A stretch of 64,000 nt of DNA from Tomocerus qinae (GCA_020055645.1 CM034546.1:97588001-97652000); one strand, 5' to 3'. Shown: positions 12,960-25,655, numbered from the stretch's first letter. The notes: a model not told the origin generated them from the sequence alone. Numbers and translations: made by a program.

Positions 12960-15740
12960 GTAAGTATTAAAAGATAATTACTCATGGTATTATTAGTATG
13001 ACCTTGAATCTATCAATCTTACAATATTTTATAATTTTATATTCTCCTTGACATAACATTTTATTACCTATATACGAATTTGTAGTTATCAATTTTAAAT
13101 TGTTAATTACCATTCTCATTAGGTGTACGAATATATCTTTAAAGTAAGTAGTCAATTTTAATTCTATTGACAAGACAAAAGTTCTTAGCTGGATGTAGCC
13201 TTAAAAATTCTTCCAGTTTTATCTGCAGATATATATGTAAAGATATGTACATGTTTTCAAAATAAAATTAAACCTAAAATTTCTAAATTGAGCTACAGAC
13301 GAGCTACAAAAAGAACCTGGGCCAGGTATATCGTAATAATCGACGGAATTGTGAATGAAGTAAAGTAGGTATATGATTTGAAGCTATAATATATTTCGTT
13401 CATTCTGTTGTGTTCACACACTATAACATTGAATTAGTAAAAAAGCTCGACAAAAGTAATGAGTCAATTAATACATCAACTCATAAAATGGACATAAGAG
13501 TCACGATTTCCTACGGTATAGTTGAGAAGAGTATTGTTTCCACGAGTTGTACAACCTTGGTGGTTTCATCTCTACATATTTACATACAATAAGTAGCAAC
13601 ATACAGTAGGAATAAAATTATAAAGTAATATGCAAGAGATGCAATCATGAACATTGACATTGTTCTAGATTTCCTGTCGAGATAATGTTCATTTCCCGTG
13701 ACGTCTGCCCATTCAGTCTATGAATATTACTCTCGCTCGTTCTCTAATAAGTTGCATCATGTTCCTCGTAATACTTTGTTAAGCATTTTTCTACTAACAA
13801 TGAGAAAGGAAGGTGTCCACAAATAAATACTACGAATTAAACTCCGCCATGCATTAGTACGTTGCAAATTCACTTGGGTGTAGTGTGTAGTTTCAATTCA
13901 GTCGTTTTTTACGTATTAGATTTTTTATTCTAGTAATGGTCATTTATAAACACAGTAGACCTAGTAATGCCGTAACATAATATGTAATGCCATAGAAAAG
14001 AGATAGAATTTCAACGTAAGTGTTCTAAATGGTAGAGTCAAGATAGTATATTGAATTTTTAAGTGCGGTCATAATAGATATTGAACTTTAACGGTAGATA
14101 CTTTCGTAGTAGTAATGTCCATGTCAAATTACCAAACTGTTAACATGTACAGAGGGTTAATGCATTAGTATTGCGTTACAGGGTTGTAGGTACCATTTAG
14201 AAACTAAACTACAAACCCAGAAGATTTCATATAGGAGACGATAGTAGTAGAGTAGACCACACATTGGATTGCATTAGAAGAAGAGAGACGAGCACAGATT
14301 TGTAATACAATGCATCGAAGCTTATCGAATGCGCGTAGAATTTTATTGCATTTTGCTTCAGTATGTGCTCACAAAGTGTGTCGAAGATTCATCGTAAAAC
14401 ATTTATCATTCTTACCTTTCTCCACACGGAGACACAATGCACGTATAGATCGTTGAAATTACTAGCTTTACTATACGTATTACTTTACTAATGCTATTAC
14501 TGTTGGTAATAGCAGCTAATATTCCATAAGTACTATTTAAAAAAATAACTCAGGTGGATGAGTTACAGAAGATAATAAATATAATAAGACATCGTCTTGT
14601 CGTAATTCACAATCAGTCAGTCTCCGTACAATTCAACTCATCTCAGGGTTGACTATTATATTTCTATTACATACACTACTACTGCTACCTTCATCCCTAT
14701 TACAAATCCCATCAAAGCGTGGTTAAGGTGACATGACATGACATTGAGCATCAGTTATGCCATGCCTACATGTAAATCTCTTTGGCCTAAGCTGCAGTCT
14801 TACAAACTTCATGTTAAGGTAGCATCGCTTAGGGAAGTGTCCTAAGTTAATTTATTGAGCTTTATATGCTTTTGTTACGAGCTCAAAATATTATTCACAT
14901 TAGTGTGATGTTATTGAAAATGCTAATATGGACAAGTGCATGGAGGTTTGTATATCTTTATGCTAATGTAAAAATTTTATAAGGAAGTAGGCACAAATTT
15001 TTCATACTTAGTAATTAATGACCATTTTTAGTGGAAGCAACGTACATAAATAGAACTTCACATTATAGGCACGTAGTTCTACAGATCAGTAAGCTTCGTC
15101 ATTTTTATTCACATTATATGTTACACAATAAAAAGCCGCCCTGTGTGTACTTGTAATTAAACCAGCATTTATGTCCAAATTATTGTTACGTGAATGCGTA
15201 CGTGAGCAATAAACCATTTTTGTTTATTAATTAGTTTTTCTGGGAATGCTAGTATGTGGGACAACTTGCATATAGCAAAACCATATTTAGTGTGAAAGCA
15301 AAATATGTAATTAGCTAGTTAGTAATAATACTTGTTTTAAATATTCTAGCAAAGTGCTCTGCATGCGTACATTCAATCTGTTTTGTATTACTTGTAATTA
15401 GATACATATACTTCGATATTTACATACGTATTGCATGTAATAGTATCAGTTTACAAGTGTTTGTACGAGATGCAAAAAATTACAGATTGCATTTGCCCTT
15501 TCCTCATAATTCATAGCGTATCAACTCGTAACATGTGAACATATTAAACTGTAGTGCATTGAAAATTTATTGCTAGAGAATTAAGGACGCTGTTTACGTT
15601 GGTTGCTAACGAAAAAAATATAATTTCCAAAATTTAACCCGTCAATTGTCACATCCGAAACCCCATAGTTAACCTACCCGGCCATTCCACTACCTCAAGG
15701 GGAAGTTTTGGCAGTGCAATATTGATAAACAAGATGCTAT
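12960..15740. other. Start of an 8.6-kb intron; nothing recognisable
   Basis: The sequence is AT-rich with no coding-like frame and no strong repeats. It would be intronic under the split-gene model joining 12959 to 21609. Confidence 0.45.
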
Positions 15741-15751
15741 CAAGTCAATAA

Positions 15752-15905
15752 CAAAATGAATTCCATGCGGCATAAACGGCCGTCTTATGGTATAATATTT
15801 GTAAATCTATTGGTTAGTACTTTGGTTAGTACTATATCACTATGACTACGGTGTCAATGCTTGTACTTGATGGCCGTTTATGTCACATGGACAATAGACA
15901 TCTTT
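15752..15905. repeat. Weak imperfect inverted repeat, possible worn miniature element
   Basis: The words ATAAACGGCC (near 15773) and GGCCGTTTAT (near 15873) face each other. Similarity extends to about 19 of 24 bases on each side and more weakly beyond, including a shared TCCATG. No target duplication is visible. It may be an old miniature inverted-repeat element about 150 bp long, or chance. Confidence 0.25.
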
Positions 15906-16188
15906 GATAGTAGTTATAACAACCATGGTTATAACTTAAACTTACAAGTATGAATGCATTGAAGCAAGATGCAAACAAAAAAGATTTTGTACTAAAGTAT
16001 TTGTAATAACATTGCCAATGACGACAGGTGGAAATGCTACTATACAAGTCAGTATAGAAATCTTTATAATATAATACACTTCCCCGTTTCCTAGAAACTA
16101 ATTTTTTGGAATTGCATTGACTTATGCCCTCGGTATTCCATCATCAGCAATTCGGGTCAACCTCCATGCATTTAAAATTCATCATAAT

Positions 16189-16516
16189 ATCTTTACATCG
16201 ACTGTTATAACTTCCGGAGGATCAGTCTGATTTTTATGGGACCTACATTTTTGGAACCGTGGACTATCAAGGAACAAAAGTTACCATTCGGAATTTTGAT
16301 ATAGTTGTTTTAAATGCATTTAAAAAAATCAAATTCCCAAAAAAATGAGTCATTTTTAGTTTTTTATAAAACGTTGATGTTTTTGGTCCATTTAAAGCAA
16401 CTATATCAAAATTCCGAATGGTAACTTTTGTTCCTTGATAGTCCACGGTTCCAAAAATGTAGGTTCCATAAAAATCAGACTGATCCTCCGGAAGTTATAA
16501 TAGTCGATGTAAAAGA
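16189..16516. mobile_element. Fold-back (long inverted repeat) element
   Basis: Two arms of about 128 bp (16189-16316 and 16389-16516) are inverted copies with only about four differences, roughly 97% identity, around a 72-bp spacer. Matching landmarks are AACTTCCGGAGGATCAG at about 16210 and its complement at about 16490, and TATCAAGGAACAAAAG at 16265 with its complement at about 16422. The arms have no coding capacity. It is a fold-back or MITE-type non-autonomous DNA element inside the large intron. Weaker flanking similarity (an ATGCATTTAAA word on the left against TTTTAACATGCAT on the right) suggests the original element may have been somewhat longer. The near identity of the arms implies a recent insertion or gene conversion between arms. 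Confidence 0.85.
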
Positions 16517-16524
16517 TTTTTTAA

Positions 16525-19500
16525 CATGCATTTTGATAGTCCCCTGTGGTTGCTATGCAGGGCCAAAGTGTAACCTTAATTAGGTTGCTCTAATCCCTAA
16601 GGAGATAATTGTAAAGGTGGTAAGTGGACAATAGATAGGAAAATATTTAAAATTAATTTTTTGGAAGTAGATTAGCACAAATAATGACACGTGAAGAGTG
16701 AATGTGTCACGCTGAAATAGAAACACAGCTAGGCTTGGCTTGGTTTATCTTAATGTTTACGATGGTCGTACAATAACGTATTGAAATGAAAAGGAACACA
16801 ATAAAATGTTAGGTATGTATGTAAATATGTACCACTTGATACTCAGAACCGCACAGAGAGGTTTTCGTAAGCAAATTATTGCTTAGGAGTGATAATAAGT
16901 AGTAAGTACATACATACTTATAGATTTAATAGCACTGCTATAGTAAATAGGGATAAATATAACGTATATCTATCTATCCACACATCTATCTATGATGTGG
17001 TGGTGATAGTTAGCAAATATTTACAAGTTATCTGACTGCAGCTCATGTCATGACACTTGTTTAAGGTTTTTGTGATTTTACGGCTGAATGCTTAGAAAAG
17101 AGGGCCCGATAATTGTTGTCTTTTATCTTTTCGTGACTGTGCGTGCTATTCTATCTAGCATCTAAAGAGGTTAGACAAATCGTAAAATCTTAATACCGTC
17201 ATAACAATCTACTTTAACAATGATGCGAATAATGAGCTCGTTTCCCATACACTTCTGATTCTCTGATGTCCAACTCTGATAGACTTGTGTACACTGTATT
17301 CCCTATTATGTACTTTTTATGTAAACTTGTACGAGGACACTTCAATAGGGGAATATTAGCCATATCCATAGCTTCATTTTGTTCTGTTGTGTGAGACATT
17401 GAATGCTAATTCTATTCAAGCTACAAGCCAAGCGGCAAAAGTCCAGCCAGGTTAAGTCTTAGGTTAATATTTGTACTTATTTACATATATAGTGTATTGT
17501 CTCATTATAGTATTGTACTTATGCTATGTCAAGCCAGATCCTCTATACATTTACATTTCCATCACATTATTTATTATCTTTTATGCAAGAGGAAGGTTAT
17601 CATTATTACTTATCATCGCTTAACGATTTCCTTTCTTTAAGCAATGCATTTCAATCGCTTTTTTAATTACAATAATGATCCTTACGAATATAATAATTCT
17701 TACTAATTTGATACATGCCACAGTTGTTTATCCTTTACACATATAAATCTCGATAGGACAATGTGACATGCGACTTGGTGGAATAAGGTCAATTACCAAT
17801 TAATATGTTGATAATTATTGAAATTTTAAAATCAATTTTCAATTTCACTAGCAAATTACAGTTGATGATGGCAATTTAATATTTTACCACAATAGAAAAG
17901 TGGGCCATAAAAATTAACGATTTTATTGTGCAAGCTTTGTCCTTCCTCTCTGTAAATTTTGGGTACTTTTGAGATTCTTTTTCCCGTTTAGCTTGATTTT
18001 CAAAAGATATTTCCTAATGCTATTATTCATATTTGTAGGCTTAATGTTAGTAGTGGATGTAAGACATTTAAGGACCATAATTAGTGTGATTAACATCTTA
18101 TAATATTCTAGATTAGTAATTAAAATTACCATACAACACGTTTTAAAGTGTTATACAGACTTTGTAAGGGATTTATTATTAAAACTCATGCTTAACTTAC
18201 ATAAACATTCCTTTGGTGCCTGTCTACGAAGTATCCATTAAAAATGCGGCTGCAAAAATTTTCGTGTTCTCATTTAGTAGGTTAGCTGCAAAAATGTACA
18301 GTAATATTTTATCTACATGTATAAATGTAGTTACTTACTACCTAAATCTTATTTGCATTACAATCGCCGAAGCAATCGGCAACAGTCGTACGTACAAGAA
18401 TCTACAAATCCGCGTTTAGTAATGAAAGAAAAGAAACTAAGAAAAAACTTGTTACATTGTAAGTTTAATTGTTAACGCCAGAGCGGAGCGCGTCGTTACG
18501 TTATCTGAGTGCAGAATCAGAAGCATAAAGGCATTCAATCAAATTAGCACTACACATTAGATATCATTAGCTCACGTTCAATAATCACAGCAGAACCGCA
18601 AGAAAGAAACACCAGACAATTCGATACGATCGGTGACAAAATGGAAACTCTTATTATTAGCGATTTTATCGCTCCTGCTTTTGCCTGTTAATCAAATGTA
18701 GCCATTAAGCTAACACTAATCACTCTACCATTTTTTCCCGACGTGCCTATTGTTAGTTAACTATATGACATAGTATCTGTATCCTGTCTGTCTGCAGGCA
18801 CACACCTGCAATTATAGAAATAGTGTTACCAACTTACAAACAATATACCTGTACAATAGAAGTACCTACCTATAATGTGATCCATTGCTACATTAATGTC
18901 TGCTTATTACAATTTCGTGCAATCGATTATAGAAGAAATAAACGCTTTCTCTTATCTCCTCTACTATTACTCTACTGTATAATGTATCAAATCCATTCTT
19001 ATGTGGTTATCTCTATTGAGCGTCGGTCTCACTACTTTTTGCTGATTAATGCGTGCAACAGGTAGTTAGATTCCTTGGTTTTCAGATTAATGAGCCAAAA
19101 CAAACCGAACTGTTTCGCTCGTTGAATCCTAAGGCGTAATGTAAACTTTTTACCCTTCTTAGATTACAGTATATAACAGATTATACTTAATTTGCGAATT
19201 CACACATTTACCGCAATCAAGTTACCTACTAAATATAACTACTTATATTGCTACATTTAAAAACGATTGTGGTGTATGGAGTAAAACTCTTAATGATAAA
19301 AAATTTTCACCTAAACAAGCGAGCAAATTAATTTTATTTCAAGAACTATTAAAAATGTTGTTCATCAATATTTATGATCTTGGAGCACTCAAAATCAAAA
19401 AAAAGCTATGTTTATGTTTTGACAGACCTAATTTTCAATCTCTGTGTATTTTACAGATTAGTTATGTAAAGTAAGAGAAACGTATGCTCTAGACTCAAAT

Positions 19501-19610
19501 CTTCAATTTGAAATCCTATTGCATGCAGAAATTAATGGTATTTACTATCTTATAATCAATTCATTGTTTGTTACTTGGATGTACATATATTATCAGTATC
19601 TTTCTTTGGA
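16525..19610. other. Intronic non-coding stretch
   Basis: AT-rich with no strong exon. A minus-strand frame at 17214-17399 starting from ATG has a fairly protein-like composition, but no supporting splice site or signal was found. Confidence 0.4.
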
Positions 19611-20262
19611 TTGCAAATATAAGGTACTAGTGAACCCAGCTAAGGGGCTTACCTAGCACTAAAGAGAAATTGAGCAGGCCACCAATCACAGCAAAAAAAA
19701 CAATTCCGATAAAATCATCGGTTTTCCCTTAGGTTATTATATTAAATTTGTAAATAAAATAATTTAAATATACCTACTTTTATTTTCTACAGCGGTTGGA
19801 AAAATTATCTGCAGTTCCAACTTCCAGGAATTTCCTAAACTACAACAATAACTGTAGATCGTAGCATCAAATACAGGGGACAATGAAAGACTTCATTTTT
19901 TAAAAAAAGCTCAAAAAGTTATCAAAAAGCTCCCATTTAAAATCAGAAAAATAAAATTCCCCCTAGGATTTTGGAAAAACGTACAAATCCCATGAATCCA
20001 ACTTGCAAGGTGTGCAAGCTGTTACAAAGGAATCAAGGGGATAATAAAAAGTAAAACCAGCTCTACTAAAAAATGCTAAGCAAGTTTATCGATTTAACAG
20101 TACCAATTTGGATTAGGAGTTTTGAAATGGTAATTAATACGCACACTACGATCATTACGAAATGTTCCCTTTCGCCAATCATTTCCATCACCAAATAAAC
20201 CATGTACAAATGGATGTAAAAAAGTAGCGGCAATAGAGTAAAACAGTGTCTATTTTAAGTTT

Positions 20263-21060
20263 AATAATGTTCCTTAAATCATTCTGATATCGAACGAGGT
20301 ATTAAACAATGTTTTAGGATGAATATAACGGAAATTACATCAATTTTTATGTTTTTACCTCGCTTCCCCTGTCAGGGGATGACTTTAACCTACTTAATAG
20401 TGTTCTTTAGATCATTCTGATATCGAACGAGGTATTAAACGATTTTTTAGGACGAATGTAACAGAAGTTACGTTAACTTTTATGTTTTACCCCCTCCCCC
20501 TGTCAGGGGATGACTGTAACCAACTTAATAGTGTTCCTTAAGTCATTCTGATATCGAATGAGGTATTAAACGATTTTTTAGGATGAATATAACGGAAATT
20601 ACATCAATTTTTATGTTTTTACCTCGCTTCCCCTGTCAGGGGATGACTTTAACCTACTTAATAGTGTTCTTTAGATCATTCTGATATCGAACGAGGTATT
20701 AAACGATTTTTTAGGACGAATGTAACAGAAGTTACGTTAACTTTTATGTTTTTACCCCCTTCCCCTGTCAGGGGATGACTGTAACCTACTTAATAGTGTT
20801 CCTTAAGTCATTCTGATATCGAACGAGGTATTAAACGATTTTTTAGGACGAATGTAACAGAAGTTACGTTAATTTTTATGTTTTTACCCCCTTCCCCTGT
20901 CAGGGGATGACTGTAACCTACATAATAGTGTTCCTTAAGTCATTCTGATATCGAACGAGGTATTACACGACTTTTTCCGACGCACAGAACGAAAGTTACG
21001 TTAAGTTTTAATTTTCGAACCCCACCCCTGGTCAGGGGGTATGGCCGATTTAGCCCGTTC
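20263..21060. repeat. Tandem array of six ~132-bp units
   Basis: The word ATTCTGATATCGAA recurs at 20281, 20414, 20545, 20678, 20810 and 20942, a spacing of 131-133 bp. Each unit also carries GAGGTATTAAACGA and CCCCTGTCAGGGGATGAC, the latter a short palindrome-containing core. Units 1 and 3 share one variant set (TTACATCAAT, CCTCGCTTCCCC). Units 2 and 4 share another (TTCTTTAGATC, AGTTACGTTAAC). This gives a two-unit higher-order repeat of about 264 bp that was itself duplicated. Unit 5 is a mosaic, and unit 6 is the most diverged and runs into a different tail containing CCCCTGGTCAGGGGGTATG. Such internal minisatellites are common in Helitron-like and other non-autonomous elements, but I cannot identify the parent element. 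Confidence 0.9.
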
Positions 21061-21146
21061 ACGAACTTGACCTGTCTTTTGACCCCTAGAATGCGTAAAA
21101 AAGGTTTGAACGGATTATTTCATTCCGTTCGAAAGTTATCGTGCTT

Positions 21147-21179
21147 ACGGACGGACAGACAGACAGACAGACAGACAGA
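21147..21179. repeat. (GACA)n / GACG microsatellite at the end of the tandem-array element
   Basis: The run ACGGACGGACAGACAGACAG continues as a pure GACA tract to 21179. It lies about 90 bp after the last 132-bp unit and directly follows the conserved-looking tail, so it is probably part of the same dispersed repeat. The 20.26-21.2 kb block as a whole would be one repeat family copy. Confidence 0.85.
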
Positions 21180-21608
21180 TTGGTCATTCCTATAAAGCAG
21201 CTACCGCTACTTAATAATCATCTTATGTAAATTTCTATTTTTGTTTTGATGTTATAATAACAATATAGGCACCCAGTACCATTGCTGAATTTCAAAATGA
21301 TTATGCATATTATCATTGTCTAATTTCGAAATAAGCTAATGCTAACCCATATTGGACTTCTTGTTTTATGAAACCTGTGTTGTATACGCGCATGTGCATT
21401 GCAACAAAATGCCGCATTGTCCATGGCATAGATAGATACATAGATACCTGCGACATAGGAATAAATAATTTTATTATATAGAGATTAGAAATAGCTATTG
21501 TTATGTTGGTTGCGTACATAATAGAATGCCGAATTGCAAAAGTGTGTCTTGTGTTGATACTATTTGTAGTTATGAAAGAGTGCTAAAGCGACAATTTGTA
21601 AATTGCAG

Positions 21609-21754
21609 GTAACGAGTTTGCTGTTGGATGCGGAGTTAATGAAACTTTCAACTCTGCAATCAGAATTGGAATCGACTCAAAATATAATTGAAAAGAACCA
21701 CAATGGGCGACAAGAGCAAGAAGATCAGCAACTGGAGCTTATTCTTGCCATATC
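21609..21754 (+). CDS. Exon of a coiled-coil protein gene
   Basis: The exon lies between the acceptor TTGTAAATTGCAG and the donor ATATC|GTAAGTTGC, with a length of 146 bases. It takes over the frame of the 12959 donor in phase 0 and ends two bases into a codon. It encodes about 48 residues in heptad-like pattern, including LLLDAELMKLSTLQSELEST, then a Glu/Gln-rich stretch (RQEQEDQQLELILAIS). Composition, codon pattern and both splice sites are the best in this half of the window. The product is an intracellular coiled-coil protein of unknown family. It sits immediately after the tandem-repeat element, about 430 bases downstream of it. Confidence 0.7.
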
Positions 21755-22334
21755 GTAAGTTGCACTTTCACACTTGGTTGTGGCAGATAAGATGTTAGGG
21801 TCAGCTTAGGGAATTAAAAGAACAGAAAAACGCAATTAGGAAATAGAAGAGTACGTGTAAGTAGTTAAAGAGCTTTATGCATCTTATCTTTATCGTATAT
21901 AGGGAGTGCATCGAATTAATTCTTTTAAGAGCGATACACTTTGCTCTAGTTTTGCTTGTTTATTGTTGTAACGTCAGTGTGTGCAGTAATTGTTGGCTGA
22001 GCCCAATCAGTTTCACTACTTACGTTAATATAGTAGGCACAGACTGGATTTTACTTTCGTTACCAGACAAGAAAATAATGCATTTAAAGTCAGAGATGAG
22101 GTTAATTGGGTGTTTTATTGTTTTCAAAAGCCAACAAGCTTTAAACACTTTATATAAGTATTGTAGATAGTAATATATATAACTAGTTACGTGAAGAACT
22201 TATAAAGTTAATCTTGCCATAAGGTTCTTATCTTATAAGTGATAAACGAGACTATATGCACGTATCTCTGCAAGCTATGCATTCGCAGATAAATGCAACT
22301 GAATATGATATGTTTATATTTTTTGCCCTTGAAG
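21755..22334. other. Intron between coiled-coil exons
   Basis: A 580-base AT-rich intron in the split-gene model, without repeats. An open plus-strand frame inside it (21877-22170) has no coding character. Confidence 0.55.
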
Positions 22335-22428
22335 GAGGATTCAGTCACAAGTGGAGCAGTTGGAAAGGGAATACAAAATTCATGCTTTGGGAGCTCTCAA
22401 GTCTGCCCCACTTCGAGGATCAGGAAAG
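22335..22428 (+). CDS. Exon of a coiled-coil protein gene
   Basis: The acceptor TTTTTGCCCTTGAAG precedes 94 bases ending GGAAAG|GTGCGG. The first base completes the Ser codon split at 21754. The frame then reads RIQSQVEQLEREYKIHALGA, then LKSAPLRGSGK, and ends in phase 0. The heptad pattern of the previous exon continues and then passes into a basic Gly/Pro linker. A second AG three bases downstream (GAAG|GAG|GATT) would keep the frame and drop one residue, so a tandem acceptor is possible. The acceptor is AAG rather than CAG or TAG, slightly weak, but frame continuity on both sides supports the exon. Confidence 0.68.
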
Positions 22429-24358
22429 GTGCGGTATATTAACCTTTATATTATACTACTAATAAACATTATTCTATTTGCCACACGTTCTTCACCTAAT
22501 GCACAACTTAGTGGGTAATTTAAACTAATACCTAAAGCTACTTTGCTGTGGTATTACAGTACTAAACTTGCATTAGCATTGCTACTTGTATTAGTATATC
22601 TTACATTCACTTCTTATCTGTAGTTGAAGCGTGTAAGCAGTGGTACATTTAGGTAAATGAGAAAAGTGTCCTCTGGGTGGAAATTTATTAAGAATTTTGG
22701 AAAATACTTCGCACCTGTATAAAATCGACTATTTACTAGACTGCCATTGTAGTAAGCTATTGTAGTAACGTATTAAAATGAATGACCTGTTTTGTTTATT
22801 TATTATAGAATAAATTGAATAGTGTACCTAATACAGAAATGTCTTTCCTATTCCCCAAAGGAATGGTCATAATAGGAATCAATTGATTTCTACCATTTAA
22901 AATCGATCCCTTTTCCTTTTTTGTGAGCATTCAATATACAAAGGTGGAGCATGTGTTCTATTTCATTCCTTCTTTGCCTAAGTTATTGTTAGAAGTCTAT
23001 TTCAATGTTGAATGAAGATACTTTCGCTTTCATACATTTAGAAAAGAATTCTTCTAGATTATTAGACGGTAGTACAGATATGGACATAATACATAAATAC
23101 TTATTGATATATACCTTCCACTACCATAACTATTTAATATTTATGTATCCATGCAGCTACTTTACCTTTGCTACATAATATGGACAGTTTATTAAAGAGA
23201 GATTTACATTAGCTATAAATTACTACTGCTCTGTGTGTACAATAGACAAGGTTGTCTGGAGGCATTTTTAAGAGTAGTTGGTTAACACTAAATTTTTGAA
23301 GGTAAGTATGCGTATCACGACAATTTAAACTATAAACCTTAAACTTCTTCACATGTAGATTGATATTCAGATAGCTCCATATAGAGATAAATTGTACCTT
23401 ATACAAATAAAAAGATATTATGGAATTATGTATATAGTATATGAATAAAAGAGCTTCTTTGTTATATTCTACAAGAATTAATCTTCTTAGGAAAGAGTCA
23501 GATTACTCAGATTGCATTGATTTGACAGAAAATGGATTGAGATATGAACAGAAAGAAATTAAAGGGTTTCAAATAATTTGCTTTCAAAACGTGAGCCTTT
23601 CGCTATGAGAAGCTCAAGGCGAAGAATCTCGTAAGTTATTTATGGCCACAGAGCTGGCTTTTGATGCTTCGAGGTTATTTTCTTAACGAATTATCGATAA
23701 AGAAGTTTTACATAGAAATCTTAGCTTGTCTCTTGTCGTAGATTATATTACATAGAAGGAAACATTCCAAGTTTTTCAATTTACTCTGCCTGCGCTCGTG
23801 CAGCAGAAATTCTTTAGTCAAGATTTGATTATTTTATTCTTATCATAAAGCATTTTATTATGGAGGAAGGGATGGTTTACTTTCAATCTTTGTTTTATTA
23901 TGGAAAGAGCAATTTTGTTACAGCATTTATAGCATTATTCTTTTCAAAATGATTACACAGAGCATGTAATATGCAATTCATTAATCAATTTTCATACTTT
24001 ACAATTTATGCACGTACCACTATTAACCTAACGTACTCACAGATAAATACTATACTTACCCATACAGTTCAGAGTTCATATTACAATATCACACAATACA
24101 AAATAGGTAATATTCACACGATTTACATTTACTATTTACTTCTAATCATGCCAAATCACAACCACTTCTATTGTTGTACAAAAACTAATTGTCACAAAAA
24201 TTTTTTGTGTCTACCTGAATAAATAGTTTAATCTAAATTCAAAACTACTCCAAATACAAAAGCGGAATTGAACAGCACATAATGAATAAATTCTGAGAAT
24301 TAAAATTTTGCTAGAATGTGTTTAACCTTGATTGTAACGATTTAATATGATATTTTAG
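22429..24358. other. Intron between coiled-coil exons
   Basis: A 1.9-kb AT-rich intron with no clear repeats. An exon-like patch at 23492-23570 was rejected because the phase required by its neighbours hits a stop. Confidence 0.5.
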
Positions 24359-24409
24359 AGCAATCGAAGCCAACCTGCCATCGGATTGAAATATCTTCCT
24401 AAATATCGG
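24359..24409 (+). CDS. 51-base exon following the coiled coil
   Basis: The exon is exactly 17 codons in phase 0 on both sides, between the acceptor ATATTTTAG and the donor CGG|GTAAGCATT. It encodes SNRSQPAIGLKYLPKYR, a basic, Pro-containing segment. It directly continues the frame of the exon at 22335 and is short enough to be skipped without changing frame, so it may be an alternatively spliced cassette. Function and family are unknown. Confidence 0.62.
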
Positions 24410-25655
24410 GTAAGCATTGAATTTTGTTATTTTTGCTTGATTGCATATGCATATCATAAAAGTATATACCAAAAACTGTGCCACCAATAAGGAGAAATTG
24501 TTAATGGCTTTTGATGCACTATGGGGAATTAATGTTTGAAAAAATCAATCAATCAATATCGAAGAGTATGGTATTGTCGATGGATGAAACAACAAATCTC
24601 ACCGCAATGTAGGGCATGCGAAACAAGGCAATTGAACTAATGTAAACTAGACAATTCTAGTTTTTACATCTCTTAAGTAAGTTAGATGAATCTCTAACTC
24701 TAATCATAATCGCAATCATCTTACTTTACCTTGTCATTCAACAAGGTTTCTTTCCTTCTGTTAAATACAAAAGATGTAGTGCACTATCTACGAAGTACAT
24801 TAACTTACCTACACAATACTCTTAGATTCACTGTCACTGATGCGACTATAGTTGCAATCTACCGCAATAACCTTTCCAATGATCCGCTACATAATTTTTT
24901 CTGGCAAATCTCCTTTTACTTTTTTTCATTAGCGATAACTACCTACTTACTTCTGACTAATGATAAGCGAGGAAACGGCTTAAGATGTTTTGTTCTCATT
25001 TTGTGCACATAAGTACATAACCAATATCGCATGCTCTGTAATCTGTATGCAACTCACACGAAGAAAAGTTAAAGAACATCTTTATATGTTTATACAGACA
25101 TTACGGCGCTGAGACTATCAGATCTATCGCTACTAAGGTAGTGGATTTAATATGGGAATTGTATATAATTACCTTACAAAAACATCAGTTTACAATAATG
25201 ATGAATAAATACGACTCACGTCCGCAAGACTCGATTGCAAATTCTATAATTCTATACTGCGTATGCGTATGAAATACATATCAATCATAAATTAGATGTT
25301 TTGCAAGGAAATATATTATATTGCGAATTTCTAAGTTGCTCCTCTTTGCTCATCTTGACGATAAGGAAGGTTATTAGTTTTAATAAGCAAACACAATTCA
25401 AACCTGATCTCTCATTATATACTAAATCAAAACAACACTTTAGAAATGCTCTTCTAGGAAATGGTAGAATGTAATGAAGCGAGACATGAGAATCTTGCTT
25501 TTTGATAGTACCACTATATACTTACTAATTAGAATCGTAAAATTTAGTTAGCTAAAGAAACGTGCTTCATCATCATCACTGATATATTCAGCTCATTAAG
25601 ATCATTCCGGTCAAGTTCCTGTTTTTAACAGATTTTTCTTGTTTTTATATACTAG
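24410..25655. other. Probable intron
   Basis: AT-rich. An exon-like stretch at 25097-25136 (between TTTATACAG and AAG|GTAGTGG) is open in two phases, but not in the phase that the exon at 24409 would need. Confidence 0.4.

Noticed and set aside
23492-23570. Exon-like stretch after TTCTTAG
   Set aside because: The phase required by the exon ending at 22428 meets a stop after nine codons. Another phase is open but does not connect to either neighbour.
25097-25136. Short exon-like stretch between TTTATACAG and AAG|GTAGTGG
   Set aside because: Closed in the phase needed by the upstream exon and too short to judge alone.
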